A stretch of DNA of 64,000 nt from Vallitalea longa (GCF_027923465.1 NZ_BRLB01000001.1:124001-188000), one strand, 5' to 3'. Shown: positions 42,780-52,840, numbered from the stretch's first letter. A program made the numbers and translations. Notes: generated from the sequence alone by a model not told the origin.

Positions 42780-42818
42780 CTCTGGACACTTCTTATTTTA
42801 ACATCATATTCTATATTT

Positions 42819-43643
42819 TCAACCTTTCGCTGCTCCTGACATAATAAATCCCTGTGACATATATTTCTGAGATAGGATGTATAATATAACTGCTGGTGTA
42901 GCATAAATGACAGAATATGCTGCAAGCTCTCCATATACAACCAATCCATTTTGTCCGAAAAACTGATACAATTTCACTGATACGGGATATTTGCTTACTG
43001 TGTTCAACAATATGTAAGGTACCAGAAAGTTACCCCATGCTGTGGTGAATGCTACCATCATAACAACTAATACTCCCGGTAACATCAAGGGAGCAATAAC
43101 CAATCTGATACTTGTCAGTACATTGGCTCCATCTACCCAAGCCGCCTCTTCAAGTTCAATAGGTACTGAATCCATGAAGTTCTTCATTAACCAGATGGCA
43201 AAAGGCAATGCAGAAGCAGTCATGAAAATGATTACACCGAATATGCTGTCATACAGGTTCATGCTAAGGAATAGCTTATAAACTGGAACCATTACAGCTG
43301 TTATGGGTAGAGATGTCATAAGTAGAATAGTATACATAAACATCTTCTTATACCTAAGTTCATATCTTGAAAGTGGATAAGCCGCTAATCCAGCGATTAA
43401 TACGACCAATACAGCTTCTATCGCTGATATTAATAACCCTACTCCAAAAGCTTGCTGATTCAATTTATCCTGTAACACATTTATATAGTTTCCTATAGTC
43501 CAATCAGTAGGTATCTTAAAAGCTTGAGTGGCGTTAACATCAAAGGAAGCAAAAATAACCCATAGCAGCGGCAAAGCAAACAGTAGTGCCATTATTGACA
43601 ATATGATATATGGCAGTTTTCCGTCTTTTATAAATTTTCTCAT
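42819..43643 (-). CDS. Carbohydrate ABC transporter permease (MalG type)
   Basis: About 274 residues with six membrane segments and the EAA loop ELEEAAWVDGANVLTSIRLVIAP. The N-terminal FALPLLWVIFASFDVN and the following NYINVLQD fit CUT1 MalG-type permeases. The ATG at 43643 is chosen because AGGAGGG lies six bases before it; the partner permease's stop overlaps this site. Together with the partner permease and the lipoprotein it makes an importer without its own ATPase gene, so a shared ATPase is expected. The adjacent YesM/YesN system probably controls it. Confidence 0.92.
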   Translation of the reverse strand: MRKFIKDGKLPYIILSIMALLFALPLLWVIFASFDVNATQAFKIPTDWTIGNYINVLQDKLNQQAFGVGLLISAIEAVLVVLIAGLAAYPLSRYELRYKKMFMYTILLMTSLPITAVMVPVYKLFLSMNLYDSIFGVIIFMTASALPFAIWLMKNFMDSVPIELEEAAWVDGANVLTSIRLVIAPLMLPGVLVVMMVAFTTAWGNFLVPYILLNTVSKYPVSVKLYQFFGQNGLVVYGELAAYSVIYATPAVILYILSQKYMSQGFIMSGAAKG

Positions 43644-43653
43644 GTCTTCCCTC

Positions 43654-44529
43654 CTAATCTTCAACAATCCGTGCATATAGTATACTGAATATTAACCCCA
43701 GAACAAGTAATACCATAGATATAGCTGTACCATAACCTAGTTGGAAACTTACGAAAGCCTGTTTATACATGAATATGGGTAGAACTTGAGTTGCAACACC
43801 AGGACCACCACCTGTCATAGTATATATCAAACCGAATACGCCAAGTGTAGACAAAGTATTCAACATTGTGTTGGTAGCTATCGTATTCTTTATCTGCGGA
43901 ATGATTATATAAAATAACCTTTGCCAATAATTCGCTCCATCAACCCTTGCTGCTTCTTCTATATCTCCAGGTACATTATCCAGTGCCGACTGGAAATTAA
44001 TCATACTGAAAGCCATTCCATGCCAAACGTTAGCAATAATTACTGATAAAAGAGGATATTTGTAAAGCCACTCAACCATTGGAATATTTATTGACTGCAA
44101 TATGGCATTAAGTGTTCCTGATCTATCAAAAAATGCAAATGAACATAGGGCAACAACTACTTCTGGCATAATCCAACCTGCTAGGAAGAAAGGTCCTATG
44201 ATCGATCTGAATCTACTGTTTTTCCCTTTCATCATAAGAGCGATGAAAAAGCCTAATATTTGTTGACCAATCAATGAACCCACTAAAAAAATCAAAGTGG
44301 TCACAATACTATTTATCATATTCGGATCAGTCATCATCCTAGAATAATTCTCTAATCCAATGAATTGAACATTTCTAGCCCCTTCCCCATTCAGTGCCAA
44401 ATTGGTGAATGAATAGTATACGGTAAGGAATATGGGAATGAGGAAAAAAAGTATCAACACTAATACAGCAGGTGTAAGTAATACGGATTTCTTTAATTCA
44501 TCTCCTAGTCCTCTGCTTTCTCTAATCAT
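43654..44529 (-). CDS. Carbohydrate ABC transporter permease (MalF type)
   Basis: A 291-residue permease with about six helices and the EAA loop DIEEAARVDGANYWQRLFYIIIPQ. The first helix region ESRGLGDELKKSVLLTPAVLVL and the following VYYSFTNLAL fit the CUT1 MalF-type. It is co-transcribed with the binding lipoprotein upstream and the MalG-type permease downstream (start at 43643, 11 bases from this stop). It forms half of the membrane channel; the sugar is not identified. Confidence 0.92.
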   Translation of the reverse strand: MIRESRGLGDELKKSVLLTPAVLVLILFFLIPIFLTVYYSFTNLALNGEGARNVQFIGLENYSRMMTDPNMINSIVTTLIFLVGSLIGQQILGFFIALMMKGKNSRFRSIIGPFFLAGWIMPEVVVALCSFAFFDRSGTLNAILQSINIPMVEWLYKYPLLSVIIANVWHGMAFSMINFQSALDNVPGDIEEAARVDGANYWQRLFYIIIPQIKNTIATNTMLNTLSTLGVFGLIYTMTGGGPGVATQVLPIFMYKQAFVSFQLGYGTAISMVLLVLGLIFSILYARIVED

Positions 44530-44562
44530 AAAGATTCTCCTTGTCTCATCATATGTTACTCT

Positions 44563-45966
44563 CTATTTTCTGACTACATTCTCTTCTCCAACCATTCTAA
44601 TTACATCGCTTCCATATGTGGCAATTGCATCCTCTGGAGATGTTCCTGTAACGACTGATTCAACCATTGTCTGGATAGCTGTTGAAACCTGTGCATATTT
44701 TGCTTCTTTTGGTCTGAAGTATGCACCATCAAGAAGACTTGATGCTTTTGAATAAAATGGTTGATTAGCATATTTTTCGTCTTCAGCTATATCTTTTCTT
44801 ACTGTAATATTACCTTTTGTACATATTCCATTAAGGTATAGATCATAGCTCATCAAATGTTTCATGAACTGGAATGCAACATCTTTATTGTCAGCATTTT
44901 CTGGGATAGCCCATCCCCAACCACCTGACATGGTTATGAAACCAGGTTCTTGTCCTTTTTGTGTTGGCATGGCAGCGAATCCGATCTTATCTTCATATCC
45001 AGGCCATGGATTCATTCCGTCTTCATTGAATCTTCCTACAGCCCAGTTTCCATCAAGAGATATAGCTGTTTTTCCTTTTGTGAAATATTCACTATATAAT
45101 GTGTTTGAAGTCTGACCATTCAATACTAAGCTAAGGTCAGGTCCATAACCTTCTGTAAATATGGTTTTCAGCATGTTAAGTGTATCAAGAATCGCTTGGG
45201 ACTCTATTATGTATTTACCGTCCTCATCCTGTAATTTCTCTCCTGTTCCATATAGAAGCATTTCATATGTCTGCATTGTTGTTCCTTCTCCTGTAGCAAC
45301 TCCAGCATTCATCCATATTGGGAATACATCTGGAGATGTTTCTTTAATAGCAGCAAGAGCTTCTAATATATCATTCCAACTGTTAGGTTGCCATGGATAA
45401 CTGTATCCTGCCTTATCTAGTAATTCTCTATTGTACCAGAGTCCTCTAGTATCAGCTGAATAAGGTATTGCATACACTCTTCCATCAATTGTGTATCCAT
45501 CTATGATCTTTTCATAGAATTTTCCATCCTGGAAATCAGGAAAATCTTTTACATAATCTGATATGTCTGTGAGATAACCTGCTTCAACATCAGCACTCAA
45601 TTGGAAAGAATCCTCAGTCAATAGATCGGGAGCAGTTTTTGGTGATTGTAACTGTAATGCGACTTTGGCAAAATAATCTCCTTCACTAGCACTGATTGGA
45701 GCTAGGTCCAATTCAACTTGATCTTTCATATCCCAAGTTTCATAAGCATTTTTTATCCATGTGTAGTTGGGTGCTTTTTCTCCTTGTCCATCTTCTCTAT
45801 ATGTGATAGTAATGACTGATTTTTCTTTGGATCCATCATTTTTATCACTGGATACATCCCCTCCTGATTCTGATTTTGAAGAACTATCCAAACTATTTCC
45901 TCCACAAGCAGTTAATGATAGAATCATTGTTGAAACAAGTATGAATCTCATAATTCTTCTAAACAT
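44563..45966 (-). CDS. Extracellular sugar-binding lipoprotein
   Basis: A 467-residue solute-binding protein, first gene of the importer operon. The signal peptide MFRRIMRFILVSTMIL leads to a lipobox LSLTACGG, so the protein is anchored as a lipoprotein. Family elements include the opening ITITYREDGQGEKAP, TAPDLLTEDSFQL, YAIPYSADTRGLWYNRELL, ISLDGNWAVG and a C-terminal helix ISTAIQTMVESVVTG. AGGAGG lies before the ATG. It should feed the two permeases downstream. The nature of the sugar cannot be judged. Confidence 0.92.
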   Translation of the reverse strand: MFRRIMRFILVSTMILSLTACGGNSLDSSSKSESGGDVSSDKNDGSKEKSVITITYREDGQGEKAPNYTWIKNAYETWDMKDQVELDLAPISASEGDYFAKVALQLQSPKTAPDLLTEDSFQLSADVEAGYLTDISDYVKDFPDFQDGKFYEKIIDGYTIDGRVYAIPYSADTRGLWYNRELLDKAGYSYPWQPNSWNDILEALAAIKETSPDVFPIWMNAGVATGEGTTMQTYEMLLYGTGEKLQDEDGKYIIESQAILDTLNMLKTIFTEGYGPDLSLVLNGQTSNTLYSEYFTKGKTAISLDGNWAVGRFNEDGMNPWPGYEDKIGFAAMPTQKGQEPGFITMSGGWGWAIPENADNKDVAFQFMKHLMSYDLYLNGICTKGNITVRKDIAEDEKYANQPFYSKASSLLDGAYFRPKEAKYAQVSTAIQTMVESVVTGTSPEDAIATYGSDVIRMVGEENVVRK

Positions 45967-46120
45967 AAAAAAACCTCCTAGTCATAATATAATTTTTATA
46001 TATGAATATTGTAATACCAGAAGTTTTTCTGTCATATTCTAAATTTCTAATAAAGGGGTAAATTTTTAAGAATCCACTAAGAAATATTAAGTCATTGAAT
46101 AATAACATTTGATTCAAATC

Positions 46121-46165
46121 AAACGGCAATACCCAAAACTAAAATTTGGGTATTGCCGTTTTTTT
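46121..46165. terminator. Strong terminator between the aldolase and importer operons
   Basis: A perfect 17-bp stem (AAACGGCAATACCCAAA with TTTGGGTATTGCCGTTT) around a seven-base loop, with T-rich sequence on both strands. It ends the long rbs/kinase/aldolase operon before the lipoprotein gene. Confidence 0.85.
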
Positions 46166-46204
46166 GTTAGATATAATATATAGTGATAACATCTACACTA
46201 AACT

Positions 46205-46852
46205 TTATTTACCTTGTCCATATTTATTCTTAGCAAAATCTTTCATCGCTTCAATATTTTCACTAGATAACTGTATAGGTTTCCCTCCTACAGACCTAAT
46301 TAATTGATAAACTTCTGCTGTAACTTCTAGAACTTTAGCTACTTTGAAAGCAGCTTCCATATTTTCACCTACACAAACAGCTCCATGAGACTGAAGCAAA
46401 CATGCATTAGCTTCTTTTCCTAATGCTTTAATACATTCATCAGCAAGTTCTTGTGATCCTGGCAATGCATAATTTGCAGTTTTTACTGGGGCTCCTAATG
46501 TTTGCGCTGCTTCATCAAGGAATAGAGGAATTTCTTCTCCCATACATGAAAATATTAAAGAATATACTGGATGGGTATGAACAACAGCTTTAACTTCTGG
46601 TCTATTTCTATATACACTTAAATGAAGTTCAGTTTCAATTGTGGGTTTTCTTTTTCCTTCAACAATATCACCATTAAGGTTACATACTACAACATCATCA
46701 GTAGTACAATCCATATAATCCATTGCACTTGGTGTTAAATACACTAAATTCGTTTTAGGATCTTTAACACTTATATTTCCCCATGTTTCAATTGTAAAAC
46801 CTCCTTTATACATTTTTTTACCTGATTCAATTATCAATTCTTTATAGTCCAT
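46205..46852 (-). CDS. Class II aldolase (FucA/AraD family)
   Basis: A 215-residue zinc enzyme of the L-fuculose-1-phosphate aldolase/L-ribulose-5-phosphate epimerase family. Visible landmarks are GGFTIETWGNISV, the substrate/metal segment PTIETELHLSVYRNRPEVKAVVHTHPVYSL with two zinc His, and the third His in LLQSHGAVCVG. These aldolases split a ketose 1-phosphate to dihydroxyacetone phosphate and an aldehyde. It is the last gene of the RbsBAC/FGGY kinase operon, after a similar aldolase; the pair may have different aldehyde specificity. AGGA precedes the ATG. Confidence 0.9.
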   Translation of the reverse strand: MDYKELIIESGKKMYKGGFTIETWGNISVKDPKTNLVYLTPSAMDYMDCTTDDVVVCNLNGDIVEGKRKPTIETELHLSVYRNRPEVKAVVHTHPVYSLIFSCMGEEIPLFLDEAAQTLGAPVKTANYALPGSQELADECIKALGKEANACLLQSHGAVCVGENMEAAFKVAKVLEVTAEVYQLIRSVGGKPIQLSSENIEAMKDFAKNKYGQGK

Positions 46853-46888
46853 ATTTTTTAATCCTTTCTAATATTTTATATTATTTTA

Positions 46889-47545
46889 TTAAGTTCTCTC
46901 TTTCCCATAGCTATATAGATATCTATGCCTTTCAGATCTAATATAACAATCAGATATCTTCTGCATATCATTTTTATCAGTAATATCCAGATAAATTCCA
47001 CATGCTTTCTCAATAACCTTTGAAACAAGAATAGCTTCATCCATTGTTCTACCACAAGCAACTGGTCCATGATTTTTTAGAATCACACCATTTTTTTCTC
47101 CAATTGATTCTGCAGCTGCCATTCCTAACTTCTCATGCTCTTGTGCTGGAACATATGCAAAAGTAATAGGTATACTCCCCCCTAGTAACTGAGACATTTC
47201 TTCAACCAAACAAGGTACTTCTTTTGCACTAGAAGCTGCTACTGCCATAGCTTTTGGGGTATGTGCATGAATAATAGCTTTTACATCATCACGTAGCAAA
47301 TAAATCTGTCTATGTACTTCTTTTTCAGAAGTGGGATTTCTATTACCTTCTACTATATCCCCTGACATATTAATTACCACCATGTCTTCTGGTTTCATAG
47401 TATCATAATTAACTTTACTTGGAGTCAATAAAATATGATTATTCAAACGCATACTAATATTTCCCCACGTACCTAGAAAAAAGCCTATACTTTGCATTAG
47501 CTTGCAAACTGATATAATTGTGGCTCTTTCATCTTCATAAATCAT
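46889..47545 (-). CDS. Class II aldolase (FucA/AraD family), second copy
   Basis: A 218-residue homologue of the neighbouring aldolase with the same zinc motif layout: GFFLGTWGNISMRLNNHILLTPS, PTSEKEVHRQIYLLRDDVKAIIHAHTPKA and VILKNHGPVACG. It lies right after the FGGY kinase gene (7-base gap), which would produce the ketose phosphate to be cleaved. Compared with the first copy it differs at many positions, so this is not a recent duplication. Ketose chain length and product aldehyde are unknown. Confidence 0.9.
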   Translation of the reverse strand: MIYEDERATIISVCKLMQSIGFFLGTWGNISMRLNNHILLTPSKVNYDTMKPEDMVVINMSGDIVEGNRNPTSEKEVHRQIYLLRDDVKAIIHAHTPKAMAVAASSAKEVPCLVEEMSQLLGGSIPITFAYVPAQEHEKLGMAAAESIGEKNGVILKNHGPVACGRTMDEAILVSKVIEKACGIYLDITDKNDMQKISDCYIRSERHRYLYSYGKERT

Positions 47546-47552
47546 ATTAACA

Positions 47553-49088
47553 TCACCACTCTTTTTTAATTAATTTTTCTCTTAATTTCCATGTCTCTTG
47601 TAGTACTTGATAAGTTCGTTTATAAAGTCCATAGTATTCCATATATTTTTTTTGATTAATGATATTAGGCTCAAAAATTTTATTAACCTCAACAGTTTCT
47701 TCTACTGCTTCCAAATAATCTTTATAAAAGCCCTGTACTATTGCATTGTTAATAATTACACCTTTTGCTCCTAATTCTTCTCCTTTCACTGTAATAATTT
47801 TCTTGCCAAGAACATCTGCAAACATTTGACACCATATATTACTCTTGGCTCCTCCGCCACATATAGTAACCTGTTCTATGTTTAAAGGCATATGTTGATA
47901 ACAATCCAGCATAGCAAATGCAACACCTTCATAAGTTGCTCTTATGATATCATCTAGCGTATGTTTTACACTGATCCCTGTATAACTAGCTCGTGCCCTT
48001 GAATCAGTAAAAGGTGCTCTTTCTCCACCCGCTAACAAATAAGGATGATACATTATTCCTCTAGAACCAATAGGAACAGATTCAATTACTTTCTCCATGT
48101 AGGAATAAACATTATCTCCCGCTTCCTTTGCATCAATTATTATCTGCTTGCCAATAGTATTTAACATCCATTCCAAATTCGGTGTTCCTGCAAGAGATGC
48201 CATCAAACGCAACCATTTTCCTTCCATTACATGTGCAACCGTCATTCCAGCTTTAATATTATCTTTTAAAGGTTCATCAATGACCATTTCATGTAATGCT
48301 GCCGTTCCAATTATGGAACAGCAATGTCCTTTTTGAATAACACCACTGCCAAGTGCACAGGCTCCTACATCCATAGGACCTGAAGTTACAATTACATCTT
48401 TATTCAATTTCAACTCATCTGCTAGTTCTCCTAAAATATGAAACGCATTTTCTTTTGCACTTTTTATTGGAGGGTATTTATCACGATATTTTTCTATACC
48501 GCATATTTTGAATGCCTCATCCATGTATGTACGATCTTTCTGATTAATCATAATGAGTGATTGATCAGTAGCATCAGTTGTTATTTCTCCTGTGAATTTA
48601 TAAAATAAATAGTCTTTTAGATGTAACAAATGTTTACTTTTATCTAGATTTTCTTTTTCATACTTTTCCATCCATCTAACTATACCGTTTTGGTTTCCAG
48701 TAAAAATACGAGTCCCAGTTAATTCAAAAAGTTTATCACAAGTTCCATCTTTAACCCATTCATCAACAAATTCACTAGCTCTTCCATCACAAAAGCAACA
48801 TCCATTACGCACAGGTTCAATATTCTCATCTACCATCCAAAGACCATCACCCTGAGCTGTTATTCCTATCCCAACAATATTATCTTTGGAATATCTAGAA
48901 GTAATATCTTTTATGCAAAGCTTTGCTTTCCCCCATATTTCATACATATCTTCTTCATACTGATTTTCCTTAGGAAAGATACCTGTAAGTGCAAATGCTT
49001 TTTTAGCTATTTCTTTTCCTTTAAGATTAAACAGTACCGCTTTAATGCTTGTAGTCCCTGAATCAATTCCGATAAAATATTTTTCCAA
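47553..49088 (-). CDS. FGGY-family carbohydrate kinase
   Basis: A 511-residue sugar kinase. The N-terminal IGIDSGTTSIKAVLFNLKG and GIGITAQGDGLWMVD, DGRASEFVDEW and KDYLFYKFTGEITTD are FGGY N-domain landmarks; the C-domain has IIGTAALHEMV, LLAGGERAPFTDSRARASYTG and QVTICGGGAKSNIWCQMFADVLGKKI. QGDGLW is reminiscent of erythritol kinase- and L-xylulokinase-like members. It phosphorylates the sugar or polyol brought in by the RbsBAC importer, and the product goes to the class II aldolases encoded next. The start is a TTG at 49088 after a GGGGG site. Substrate not determined. Confidence 0.88.
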   Translation of the reverse strand: MEKYFIGIDSGTTSIKAVLFNLKGKEIAKKAFALTGIFPKENQYEEDMYEIWGKAKLCIKDITSRYSKDNIVGIGITAQGDGLWMVDENIEPVRNGCCFCDGRASEFVDEWVKDGTCDKLFELTGTRIFTGNQNGIVRWMEKYEKENLDKSKHLLHLKDYLFYKFTGEITTDATDQSLIMINQKDRTYMDEAFKICGIEKYRDKYPPIKSAKENAFHILGELADELKLNKDVIVTSGPMDVGACALGSGVIQKGHCCSIIGTAALHEMVIDEPLKDNIKAGMTVAHVMEGKWLRLMASLAGTPNLEWMLNTIGKQIIIDAKEAGDNVYSYMEKVIESVPIGSRGIMYHPYLLAGGERAPFTDSRARASYTGISVKHTLDDIIRATYEGVAFAMLDCYQHMPLNIEQVTICGGGAKSNIWCQMFADVLGKKIITVKGEELGAKGVIINNAIVQGFYKDYLEAVEETVEVNKIFEPNIINQKKYMEYYGLYKRTYQVLQETWKLREKLIKKEW

Positions 49089-49141
49089 AATTCTAACCCC
49101 CAGTTAATGAAATATAATTTAATAGTTATTTTATATATTAT

Positions 49142-50152
49142 CTATGAAACCTTAGTAACTTTAATTTTTCTTTGTTTTCTTTCTCTAATAATTGTAGAAA
49201 GAGAACTGAATGAAATAGCTATTACAACTACAAAGCCACTAACTGCGGACTGCCAATATACATTAACACCAAATAATACAATCATATTTTGTATAATACT
49301 GATTATAGCTGCACCAATAAGTGCACCTGCTGGATTACCAATACCACCTGTTAATGCAACACCACCAATTACCGATGCTGCAATTGAGTTCATTGGCCAA
49401 TTTTGACCAATAGAAGATTGGGCTGACCCTAATCTAGCAACATATAATATGCCTGCTAAAGCAGATATTAATCCAACCATTCCATAGATCATACCACGAA
49501 TTTTATCTACTTTAATACCAAGAATCTTTGCTGCTTCTTTGTTGTTACCAATGGCATAAATATATCTACCTGTTTTAGTCTTTTTTATTAAGAACATAAC
49601 TAAAACAAGTACTATAAGCGTAAAAACAAAAGGAATTGGAATAGGTCCAAGATTGCCTTTACCTAAAAAATGTATAGTTGATGGTATACCCGTAATGGCT
49701 TTCCCTTTTGTTAATACCAAGTTAATACCTCCATAAACACCTTGCATACCAATGGTAGCAACCATTGCATTTAATCTTAATTTAGTAATTATCAATCCAT
49801 TGGTATATCCTAAAATTAATCCTACGATTAATCCCGCAATAAGAGCTAAATAGGGATTTAATCCCCAGTTCATCATCATCATACCTGACATAATTCCACT
49901 TAAAGATGCAATTTTACCTACGGATAAATCTAATTCTCCAATGAGCAATAGCAGAGATTGACCAATACCAATCATACCGATAAATGCTAAATCTCTAACA
50001 AGAGATTGCAAATTATAGATATCCAAAAAGTATGGTGAAAAAATACTTGCTAATGCAATCATTAGTATAAGTACTGCTCCAATAGCAGTCATATTGCTTT
50101 TTTTTAATGAATTAATAAACGTGATATTCTTTTTTATTATTTTTTCACTCAT
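49142..50152 (-). CDS. Ribose-type (RbsC-like) ABC permease
   Basis: A 336-residue permease of the CUT2 family with about ten membrane segments. Landmarks include FIGMIGIGQSLLLLIGELDLSVGKIASLSG near residue 60-90, GFVVVIA, ALTGGIGNPAGALIGAAIISIIQN and YAIGNNKEAAKILGIKVDKIRGMIYG. It lies between the ATPase and kinase genes in the operon. CUT2 systems import pentoses, AI-2 or other small sugars and polyols. AAGGAG precedes the ATG. Confidence 0.93.
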   Translation of the reverse strand: MSEKIIKKNITFINSLKKSNMTAIGAVLILMIALASIFSPYFLDIYNLQSLVRDLAFIGMIGIGQSLLLLIGELDLSVGKIASLSGIMSGMMMMNWGLNPYLALIAGLIVGLILGYTNGLIITKLRLNAMVATIGMQGVYGGINLVLTKGKAITGIPSTIHFLGKGNLGPIPIPFVFTLIVLVLVMFLIKKTKTGRYIYAIGNNKEAAKILGIKVDKIRGMIYGMVGLISALAGILYVARLGSAQSSIGQNWPMNSIAASVIGGVALTGGIGNPAGALIGAAIISIIQNMIVLFGVNVYWQSAVSGFVVVIAISFSSLSTIIRERKQRKIKVTKVS

Positions 50153-50173
50153 AATAAACGACTCCTTCTTATT

Positions 50174-51652
50174 CTATCTCACGCCAATAATAGAACCTAA
50201 AAGTTCCTCTTTATCAGCACTTATATCAAATTCACCCGCTTTTCTACCATTGTATAATGCAATGATTCTATTGGAGCATTTCATGATTTCTTCCATTTCT
50301 GATGAGATCAATATTATTCCAATACCTTTTTCTTCAGCAAGTTCTTTCATCATGCGATATATCTCAGCTTTTGTGCCTACATCAATACCTTTTGTGGGTT
50401 CATCGAAAACTAATACCTTTGGATTACAACACATAGATCTTCCAATAATAACTTTTTGTTGATTACCACCACTTAGAAACTTTATTTCTTTCTCCATATC
50501 TGTAGTTTTCACTTCATAATCATTAATTACTTTTTGTGCTATATTTGATTCCATTGTTTTAGAAATCCCCATTTTGCTCTTTAACTTATCAAGTATAGAA
50601 ACGCTGATATTTTCACGTATGCTCAATACTGGTAGAATTCCTTGTGCTTTACGTTCTTCTGGAAGATAAATAAAACCATTTTTTACTGAATAATTCGTGT
50701 TACCTAATTCCCAATCCTTGCCATTTAATTCAACAGATCCTGAATATACTGGTAAATATCCAAAAATTGCTTGCATCAGTTCACTTCTTCCTGCACCAAC
50801 TAAACCTGTGAATCCTAGAATCTCACCTTTTTTTAAGTCAAAACTTATATCACTAAATCTTTCGCCAGTTAAATGTTTTACTTCCAACAGCTTTTCATTC
50901 TTCACCTTTGTTGAATAAAATTTTTGTGTTTGGTCTACTTTACGACCAGTCATCTGAGTAATAACCCAAGGTATATCAATACTTTTCAACCTAGAATAGA
51001 CAACCTTTTTCCCATTTCTAAATACAGTGATTACATCTCCTAATGAAAATATTTCTTCTAATTTATGAGATATAAAGATAATTGCTTTATTATCTTTTTT
51101 AATTTGTTCAACAATGTCAAATAATAGTTGTGTATCTTCAGTTGTTAAACTAGTTGTTGGTTCATCTAACATTAACACTTCAAATTCTTCATGAACTGTA
51201 GCTCTAGCTATTTGAAGTAATTGCTGCTGTGATATGGAAATATCTTTCACTAAAACATCCGGTTCAACTCTAATATTAAACTTTTCTAATATCCCTACAG
51301 CTCGTTCTTCTAATATTTCCTTATTTACTAACCCTTTGAATCCTGATTTTTCATAAGGTAAAAATAAATTTTCCGCTACTGACATATGCAAAAACAAGTC
51401 AATCTCTTGGGGAACATAAGCAATTTTATCAAATAACGCTCTATTTTTAATAGCATCTTCGCCATGAATTAGAACTTTACCCTCTTCTGGTTCATATACA
51501 CCTGTTAAACATTTGATTAATGTACTTTTACCAGCGCCATTTTCACCCATAATACAATGGATTTCACCTAATTCAAAAGAAACATCTACTGAATCCAAAG
51601 CTATTACACCTGGAAATATTTTTGTAATATTGTGGGCCTCTAATACTTTCAT
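50174..51652 (-). CDS. Ribose-type (RbsA-like) ABC ATPase
   Basis: A 492-residue tandem ATPase of the CUT2 family. The first cassette has Walker A MGENGAGKSTLIK, signature SISQQQLLQIARA and Walker B VLMLDEPTTSL. The second has the usual modified P-loop GLVGAGRSELMQ, signature FLSGGNQQKVIIGR and Walker B VLVFDEPTKGID. Both are intact in the catalytic positions expected for this family. It powers the importer with the binding protein upstream and the permease downstream. Note the contrast with the degenerate tandem ATPase at 52879-54288. Confidence 0.94.
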   Translation of the reverse strand: MKVLEAHNITKIFPGVIALDSVDVSFELGEIHCIMGENGAGKSTLIKCLTGVYEPEEGKVLIHGEDAIKNRALFDKIAYVPQEIDLFLHMSVAENLFLPYEKSGFKGLVNKEILEERAVGILEKFNIRVEPDVLVKDISISQQQLLQIARATVHEEFEVLMLDEPTTSLTTEDTQLLFDIVEQIKKDNKAIIFISHKLEEIFSLGDVITVFRNGKKVVYSRLKSIDIPWVITQMTGRKVDQTQKFYSTKVKNEKLLEVKHLTGERFSDISFDLKKGEILGFTGLVGAGRSELMQAIFGYLPVYSGSVELNGKDWELGNTNYSVKNGFIYLPEERKAQGILPVLSIRENISVSILDKLKSKMGISKTMESNIAQKVINDYEVKTTDMEKEIKFLSGGNQQKVIIGRSMCCNPKVLVFDEPTKGIDVGTKAEIYRMMKELAEEKGIGIILISSEMEEIMKCSNRIIALYNGRKAGEFDISADKEELLGSIIGVR

Positions 51653-51672
51653 ATGAATGCTCCTTTTAGCAA

Positions 51673-51709
51673 ATCAAAGGGGCTCTTATAAAGATATAGC
51701 CCCTTTGAT
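51673..51709 (-). other. Intra-operon hairpin between binding protein and ATPase genes
   Basis: A perfect 12-bp stem (ATCAAAGGGGCT with AGCCCCTTTGAT) closes a 13-base loop just after the binding-protein stop; only a weak T-tract follows. Hairpins here often protect binding-protein mRNA so that it exceeds the transporter message. Confidence 0.6.
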
Positions 51710-51738
51710 GCATTTATAAATTCTTATTTACTTCAACT

Positions 51739-52725
51739 TTAATTTTCAACAATTTTAATCCACTCATCAACATTTTCTGAATCAATATATACAATACCTG
51801 TATCAATAACTTTTGGTATATCAAGACCTATAGATACTTGCCATAACATTAATACCGACATAGAACCTTGTAATTGAGGAATAGAAGAAGATGTACCTGT
51901 AATTGTTCCTTTTTTAACATATTTTAGAATATCGATCAAATTAGCAATAGATACTATTGTAACTTGATCTGTTTTCCCAGCTTCTTCTACTGCTGCTGCA
52001 ATACCTGCAGCACCACCATCACAATTTAAGTAACCTTCTAAATCTGGATTAGCTGCTAACACTGCTGCTGCTTGTGATTGAGCCTCTTCAACACTGTCAT
52101 TATCAATACCACCCTCAATAACCTCAATATTAGGGTATTTAGCTAAAGCATCTAAATGTGCTTGGTAACGTTCTGCATGATTTGGAGCTGTCGGAACCCC
52201 TTGCATAACAGCAACTTTACCTTCTTCTCCAATAAGTTCTGCTAATTTATCAGATGCCATTGTAGCCTGTTCAGTAAAATCAATTCCTACACTTGTTAAG
52301 CCACTTCCAGCAGGTGCTGAAGCATCAAATAATACTACAGGGATTCCTTGCTTCTGAATTTCTTCAATAACTGCTTTGTTTCCTTCATAATCCAATGGGT
52401 CAAGAGCAATACCGTCAGGTCTCGTTGCTGCCGCTTGTTCTAATACTGTATTTTGTTCAGCCACATCAGCTGTTACAGGGGCACGGTAGTTAACAGTAAC
52501 TTTAACTCCTAATTGTTCAGAAAGAGCCTTTGCTTGTGCTTGAGCACCTTTATTAACCTCATCAAACCAAGGATGTACACATTTTGGTACAACAACAAAT
52601 GTTAAATCTTTACTTACTTTTGCACTACTTTCTGTAACTTCACTTTTATTCTCTTTGCTACACCCAATAACTAAACTTACAACCATAATTAATGTTAACA
52701 TTAATGATAAAATTTTCTTATTCAT
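51739..52725 (-). CDS. Ribose-type sugar-binding lipoprotein
   Basis: A 328-residue type-B periplasmic-binding-fold protein. The signal peptide MNKKILSLMLTLIMVVSLV ends in a lipobox VIGCSK. The two lobes are visible: LTFVVVPKCVHPWFDEVNKGAQAQAKALS and the second lobe with LAANPDLEGYLNCDGGAAGIAAAVEEAG. CUT2 members bind pentoses, galactose or polyols. It is the first gene of its transcription unit, after the terminator that closes the two-component operon. AAGGAGG precedes the ATG. Confidence 0.93.
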   Translation of the reverse strand: MNKKILSLMLTLIMVVSLVIGCSKENKSEVTESSAKVSKDLTFVVVPKCVHPWFDEVNKGAQAQAKALSEQLGVKVTVNYRAPVTADVAEQNTVLEQAAATRPDGIALDPLDYEGNKAVIEEIQKQGIPVVLFDASAPAGSGLTSVGIDFTEQATMASDKLAELIGEEGKVAVMQGVPTAPNHAERYQAHLDALAKYPNIEVIEGGIDNDSVEEAQSQAAAVLAANPDLEGYLNCDGGAAGIAAAVEEAGKTDQVTIVSIANLIDILKYVKKGTITGTSSSIPQLQGSMSVLMLWQVSIGLDIPKVIDTGIVYIDSENVDEWIKIVEN

Positions 52726-52840
52726 GGATTATCCTCCTTAAGTTTTAAAAAATATTGTTATTGTTTTGAAGTAACTTTATTATATATTTAATAATGCCTT
52801 GTTCCAATGTGATGTTCTTTAGAATATGTATGAATATATT

